Assembly: GCA_015059305.1 (NCBI GenBank)
Contig: SVAQ01000001.1
Span: forward strand, 1-64,000
Source of the DNA: Bacillota bacterium
Lineage (GTDB): Bacteria; Bacillota_I; Bacilli_A; RF39; UBA660
Direction of reading: 5' to 3'
Length of the DNA: 64,000 bases
How positions within the stretch are numbered: the first letter of the stretch is position 1; every line of letters begins with the position of its first letter. Position numbers and translations under genes: made by a program. Positions 60,352 to 64,000 of this stretch are shown piece after piece. The notes beneath the pieces were generated by a model, which worked only from the letters and a program-made list of their open reading frames with translations, made no database searches and was not told where the DNA came from.

Positions 60352-61092
60352 TTAAATTTTATCAAAAAGCTTCTTTAAATACTCTTTTTCAGAAATAATT
60401 TTATTGTTAATGTTGTAGTAATACTTTGTTTGTTTATGATAATTAATAACTTTTTGATTATTATTTTCCACTTTACTAAATTCTGGAGCATATAAAAATC
60501 TTTCAATAATAAACTTATGATGAATTACATTTCTATTTTTAATACACTCTATGGTTTTAGTCACAAATAAAGCTATAATCATGTAATTATTAAGTTCATA
60601 ATGATAATTAAAAACAAAATAAATAATAATAAAAAATAAAGACAAAATGGTATAAATGGTTAAAGATTTTTTATACGCAAATTTGTAATTAAGTAACTCA
60701 AAAATTATTTTGGAACCATCTAAAGGGATTATTGGTAGCAAATTAAAAAGCATTATTGATAAATTATATCTATAAACTAAAGGATCTAATATGACATTTA
60801 AAATACATAAAATATGAATTATAAATTGAAAGATTATCCCAAAAACAGCTATTAAAAGATCTTTATAAATTTTAGAGTTTAAAAGCTTATCTATTTTTGT
60901 CATGCCTCCAAAGGGATATATTTCAACGCTTAATATTTTATAGCCTAAAATTAAACTAATTAACACATGACCTAATTCATGAAATAAAATTATAAACAAA
61001 ATAATTAAAGCACTTTTAATATATCCACAAAGAAGAGTAATCAATAAAAAATATAAAGTTAAATTATTAAATTTGATTTTGATATTCTTCAT
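60352..61092 (-). CDS. spoIVFB: SpoIVFB site-2 protease (M50)
   Basis: 246-residue intramembrane metalloprotease that activates pro-sigma-K in the mother cell. After the first membrane segments, the zinc motif HELGH at residues 38-42 lies in a helix, and a second conserved site FNLLPIIPLDGSKI supplies the Asp ligand. A C-terminal CBS-like soluble region ends KEYLKKLFDKI. ATG 61092 (MKNIKIKF) is chosen over the longer frame from 61167. It overlaps spoIVFA by 26 nt. Order spoIVFA-spoIVFB-rplU matches B. subtilis. Confidence 0.9.
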   Translation of the reverse strand: MKNIKIKFNNLTLYFLLITLLCGYIKSALIILFIILFHELGHVLISLILGYKILSVEIYPFGGMTKIDKLLNSKIYKDLLIAVFGIIFQFIIHILCILNVILDPLVYRYNLSIMLFNLLPIIPLDGSKIIFELLNYKFAYKKSLTIYTILSLFFIIIYFVFNYHYELNNYMIIALFVTKTIECIKNRNVIHHKFIIERFLYAPEFSKVENNNQKVINYHKQTKYYYNINNKIISEKEYLKKLFDKI

Positions 61093-61642
61093 ATGTGAAG
61101 TACTTAGCATCCTTAGTAATAAGTAAATACAAATTATCAGAAGCCGAAGCAATAATTGTTCCAGCATCTACATAATCATAAATTCCTATATCAACATTAC
61201 TTAAATTACCATACCATATATCATATCCATCACTACCTTGAATGATTATAGTATTATTAAAACCTTCTTTAATGCCTGCAAAAACAACTATTCCCCCTGT
61301 TAAAGAATTAATAGGTACTTCACTACCTATTTCCAAACTTTGTCCATTTTGATACGGCGAAATATTAGTGTATTCTAAAGTAGATCCAAAGACCATTTTC
61401 GTAGTATCCTCTTTTTTGCCTGAAGAAGAAAACTTTTTATAAAAATTTTTAAAATTCATAAATTCAAAATTATCTTCAAAAACATATTTTTTATAAAAAA
61501 CTAGATTTTCATCATTTAAAGATGTAAAGATTAAACTAGCAAATAAAAATATTAAACAACACAAAATTTTAGTTACAATCTTTGATAAATTATTTTTTTT
61601 ATCAACTTGTAAATAACTATCTAATAATTTGCCGCCATCCAT
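61067..61642 (-). CDS. spoIVFA: SpoIVFA-like regulator (inactive M23)
   Basis: 191 residues from ATG 61642 (GGTGAT 4-5 nt before). One membrane helix (VTKILCCLIFLFASLIFTSL), then an M23-like domain: NSLTGGIVVFAGIKEGFNNTI and IQGSDGYDIWYGNL. The zinc-binding HxxxD and HxH are absent, as in SpoIVFA. It is cut by SpoIVB in known systems, releasing SpoIVFB. Its place right upstream of spoIVFB supports this. Confidence 0.83.
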   Translation of the reverse strand: MDGGKLLDSYLQVDKKNNLSKIVTKILCCLIFLFASLIFTSLNDENLVFYKKYVFEDNFEFMNFKNFYKKFSSSGKKEDTTKMVFGSTLEYTNISPYQNGQSLEIGSEVPINSLTGGIVVFAGIKEGFNNTIIIQGSDGYDIWYGNLSNVDIGIYDYVDAGTIIASASDNLYLLITKDAKYFTYEEYQNQI

Positions 61643-61654
61643 CTTTATCACCAC

Positions 61655-61975
61655 TTAATAATATGTTTTTTTTATTAAATAAATGAAAAGAATCTGGATT
61701 ATTAAACTAAAAATACTAAAGTTAAATCCCAAAATTACAACTACGAAAAAATAATTAAAAAGATTTCTAAGATAATAGTTATCAATATATAAATCAATAT
61801 AAAATAAAAATAATAATAGAAACGTTATAAGACCATACGTTCGAGCGATAATAAAATCAATAACTAGTCCCCAAAAGATAATATTATAAATATTTTTATG
61901 ATTTAAAACATTCAAAAAGAAAAAAGTGTGTAAATTTGTATAAGTCGAAACAAATAAATCTAATAAAACACTCAT
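61655..61975 (-). CDS. mreD: rod-shape determining protein MreD
   Basis: 106 residues, with about four hydrophobic helices, and Phe/Leu/Ile-rich. Shorter than typical MreD (about 160-170). Assignment rests on its overlap with mreC and its place between mreC and spoIVFA. It helps anchor the elongation machinery. Confidence 0.7.
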   Translation of the reverse strand: MSVLLDLFVSTYTNLHTFFFLNVLNHKNIYNIIFWGLVIDFIIARTYGLITFLLLFLFYIDLYIDNYYLRNLFNYFFVVVILGFNFSIFSLIIQILFIYLIKKTYY

Positions 61976-62610
61976 AGATTATCACCGGTTAAAATTACCA
62001 CATAATTAAGTTTATTGAAATTGGCAGATGGAATAATTTCATAGCTATTTGCAATTTTGTTTTCATCAATGAATAATGTCCCAATCTTTCCTATTAATAT
62101 TTCTTCATCTTGATAACCAAGATTTGAGGTATAAATTTCATCTTCGGGATCTATACTGCAGTAATTATTAACATTTGAAAGAAGAAGGATCTTATTAAAG
62201 GAAAGTAGTCCATAACAATCATTAACTCTCACCTGCAATAACATTTCATTATTAGTTAGCATTTTTACAATAATATGATTTTGATAAATTTTATCAACAA
62301 CGCCAATAAGTCCCTGGGCTGAAATAACATAATCATTTTTTTCAATATCCTTTGTAGTGGCTAGTACAATTAATTCATTATTATATTTATATGGATTTTG
62401 ATAAAGTACCTTACCGTACGTTCCACTTATTTTTTCAAAAGCTCCCTTAATAAGATTAATATTTGTAATTTCTTTTTCTAATTTTTCAATATAAATACTT
62501 GATACATCAATCTTTTCTTTCGGGGATAATATTGCATACAAAAAATCTTTACTAAAAAAGAGAATAAAAAAAATTAAAAATAAGTAACTATTTTTAATAA
62601 ATATTTTCAT
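61972..62610 (-). CDS. mreC: rod-shape determining protein MreC
   Basis: 212 residues: N-terminal membrane helix (YLFLIFFILFFSKDFLYAI), a short coiled coil (SIYIEKLEKEITNINLI), then the beta-barrel domain with ISAQGLIGVVDKIYQNHIIVKMLTN and the final strands. MreC is the extracytoplasmic scaffold of cell elongation. It is short (family about 270-290), with a reduced coiled coil. mreB is not in the window. Overlaps mreD by 4 nt (ATGA). Confidence 0.85.
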   Translation of the reverse strand: MKIFIKNSYLFLIFFILFFSKDFLYAILSPKEKIDVSSIYIEKLEKEITNINLIKGAFEKISGTYGKVLYQNPYKYNNELIVLATTKDIEKNDYVISAQGLIGVVDKIYQNHIIVKMLTNNEMLLQVRVNDCYGLLSFNKILLLSNVNNYCSIDPEDEIYTSNLGYQDEEILIGKIGTLFIDENKIANSYEIIPSANFNKLNYVVILTGDNL

Positions 62611-62637
62611 ATTTTTATTATTTACTAATTACTATTT

Positions 62638-63669
62638 TTAATTCTCTTCTTCGCAAACGTTTTTAAGTTTAGTAATATCTTTATTTGCAAAAATTATATC
62701 TTCATTTTCACAAACTACAATATTATAATTTTCTAGTTCATATAAACGATGAACATCTTCGATCATGCTTGGCGTAATATTTCCTACTAAATTTTCTAAT
62801 GTTTCTCTCTTATCTAAAAGCAAATAATCTATTTCATAAATATTATTTTCATCATATTTGTAGAAAATACCTTGAATACCTAAATAATAAAATTTTTCAT
62901 CTATTTTAGTTTTTTCTCTAGAAGTTATATTATTAACAATTAACTCATATTTATTATATAAATCCGATTTAATAACGACAGCATCAGTTAAATAAATAGT
63001 AGTTTCTGTTTCAGTTTTTTTATAAGAACTTACTAGACCCACTACCTGAATAATGTCATAGATATGATAGTCTGCAGGATTAATATCTAATCCCTCAATA
63101 ATAACTTTCTTTTCTTCATCAAAAACAACATAACCATTTAACTCAATCTTTTCATCATATGCATTTAAAGTAAGTGAGCTATTACCTACGATTGTATTTA
63201 TCTTTCCTTGAAGATGAACAAATTTGCCTTTGTTATCTTTATAACTTTCTTTAGGATTTTCTAAAAACTTATTAATTGGCGTGGTTTCAATAGAATCTGG
63301 ATTACATAAAAATGCTTTTTCATAATTATTATCAAAAGTAAGGACGTTATCGCAATCATAAACTCTATAAAATAAACTATTATAGGTATTTACTTTCTGT
63401 GATGATTCATGTGAAAATGCCACTACAGGAATACCTCTTAAAACACTAGCAAAAATAAAATCAAAAGCAAGTACCGACATAATAGTTGCAATTGGATATA
63501 AAATTATTCTTACTATTTTCTTTTTCTTACCAATAATTACTCCTAAAAGAAAAAGAATAATTCCCATCGATAAACTTATTAATCTTAAAACACTAAAAAT
63601 ATTTATAAAATATGGAACTATTATAAAAATAAGTCCAAGAATTGTTAAAATTATATACTTTTTTTTCAT
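62638..63669 (-). CDS. membrane protein with OB-like domains, unknown
   Basis: 343 residues. Three hydrophobic segments in the first 80 residues (YIILTILGLIFIIVPYFI, SLSMGIILFLLGVIIG, YPIATIMSVLAFDFIFA), then an exported region with OB-like strands (GKFVHLQGKINTIVGNSSL, IIQVVGLVSSYKKTET) and an acidic C-terminus. No catalytic motif. It lies 27 nt upstream of mreC on the same strand in the position mreB usually takes, but has no relation to it. Preceded by AAGGAG. Confidence 0.65.
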   Translation of the reverse strand: MKKKYIILTILGLIFIIVPYFINIFSVLRLISLSMGIILFLLGVIIGKKKKIVRIILYPIATIMSVLAFDFIFASVLRGIPVVAFSHESSQKVNTYNSLFYRVYDCDNVLTFDNNYEKAFLCNPDSIETTPINKFLENPKESYKDNKGKFVHLQGKINTIVGNSSLTLNAYDEKIELNGYVVFDEEKKVIIEGLDINPADYHIYDIIQVVGLVSSYKKTETETTIYLTDAVVIKSDLYNKYELIVNNITSREKTKIDEKFYYLGIQGIFYKYDENNIYEIDYLLLDKRETLENLVGNITPSMIEDVHRLYELENYNIVVCENEDIIFANKDITKLKNVCEEEN

Positions 63670-63735
63670 ATACTACTCCTTTGATGTAATCATCTTAATT
63701 ATACTATAATCGCAGTTTTTTAACTACCCTTTTAG

Positions 63736-63765
63736 CATAAAAAAACTCATCAGTTTGACGAGTTT
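63736..63765 (-). terminator. terminator of the InlB-repeat protein gene
   Basis: AAACTCATC / GACGAGTTT arms (one G-U pair) with a 5-nt loop, followed by T7 on the minus strand. Confidence 0.7.
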
Positions 63766-64000
63766 ATACAATTGATTTCCACTTGGCCGTTATTGTAATG
63801 TCATCAATAATTTTGGTATTAAAATCAAATTCTGTATCTGTAGTACCTACATACCAGCCGTCAAAAATATATCCTTCCATAATTGGATCTGAAGGTTTCA
63901 TAACTTCAGTGTTTGGTCGTACCTCAACCGCTTGATAAATTGTTCCACCTTTTGTATCAAATGTCACTGTAAAAGTCTTTTGTAAATATAAAATAAGAGC
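63764..64000 (-). CDS. C-terminal fragment of an InlB B-repeat protein (cut by window edge)
   Basis: The frame is open to the window end; the visible 78 codons read ALILYLQKTFTVTFDTKGG and then a Listeria-Bacteroides InlB B-repeat (Flg_new) with the typical GYIFDGWYVGTTDTEFDF and ITITAKWKSIV. Such repeats occur in cell-surface proteins. The true start lies outside the window; the internal GTG at 63967 is not the gene start. The visible end carries no sorting signal. Confidence 0.75.
   Translation of the reverse strand, partial: ALILYLQKTFTVTFDTKGGTIYQAVEVRPNTEVMKPSDPIMEGYIFDGWYVGTTDTEFDFNTKIIDDITITAKWKSIV

Noticed and set aside
1..64000. tRNA, rRNA, prophage, insertion sequence or integrase genes
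   Set aside because: No TTCGA-type T-loop with cloverleaf, no rRNA segments, and no transposase or phage motifs were seen in any frame.

Overview
The window is a low-GC, densely packed chromosomal segment from a Gram-positive bacterium of the Bacilli/Firmicutes type, most likely an uncultured gut lineage near the Erysipelotrichales/RF39-like Bacilli. This rests on strong AT bias, AGGAGG/AGGTGA-type ribosome binding sites, a pre-cleaved-type ribosomal protein L27 with its Prp protease, a glmS ribozyme, and the B. subtilis-like order mreC-mreD-spoIVFA-spoIVFB-rplU-prp-rpmA-obgE. Spore-related genes (spoIVB, spoIVFA, spoIVFB, a SpoVD-like PASTA penicillin-binding protein, a SpoVE/FtsW/RodA-type protein) suggest an endospore former or a recent descendant of one. 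Most genes lie on the minus strand. No rRNA, tRNA, IS element, prophage or CRISPR array was seen.

Layout. 1-5.4 kb: lon, der, a lone type IV prepilin-like gene, engB. 5-12.8 kb: amino-sugar and envelope genes (glmM, a stand-alone GlmU-like acetyltransferase, a VirB2-like/M23 fusion, glmS with a glmS ribozyme). 12.8-24.4 kb: an M3-like zincin, ffh, spoIVB-xseB-xseA-nusB, a surface protein, and a trmD-rimM-rRNA methyltransferase-YgjP operon. 24.4-31.8 kb: a small toxin-like locus, mscL, a glycolipid glycosyltransferase, two paralogous surface proteins ending in NPNT(S/A) sorting signals next to a divergent class B-like sortase, and a second zincin. 31.8-36.5 kb: a reduced cell-wall cluster (ftsW/rodA-mraY-pbp). 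36.5-57 kb: large surface proteins (a 1576-residue Ig-like repeat protein and two DUF285 repeat proteins), signal peptidase I, a wall-polymer-like operon, and a hybrid histidine kinase/HPt/response-regulator phosphorelay. 57-64 kb: a DUF192 gene, obgE, the ribosomal L21/L27 operon, the SpoIVF complex, mreCD, and the C-terminus of an InlB-repeat protein cut by the window edge.

The most unusual material is a family of three small loci (24.5, 43.1 and 59.0 kb). Each has a strong promoter, an RNA of about 220-245 nt whose 5' end is complementary to its 3' terminator arm, a Shine-Dalgarno (SD) site buried in a local hairpin, and a short very hydrophobic peptide starting KK(D/R). This is the architecture of type I toxin mRNAs. 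One copy has a consensus antisense promoter firing across the peptide gene, one has an ORF that runs through its own terminator, and one appears to start with ATA. I do not recognise the peptides as a named family.

Other notable points: divergent glmS/zincin promoters sharing one palindromic -35 box; two duplicated terminator-promoter modules in which the -35 box lies inside the terminator stem; a sortase frame with no standard start codon; and a response regulator with a partly degenerate HD-GYP domain. Many starts were moved from an upstream GTG lying inside the SD to the ATG about 5 nt after AGGTGA. All function calls are from reading the translated sequence; no database search was run.
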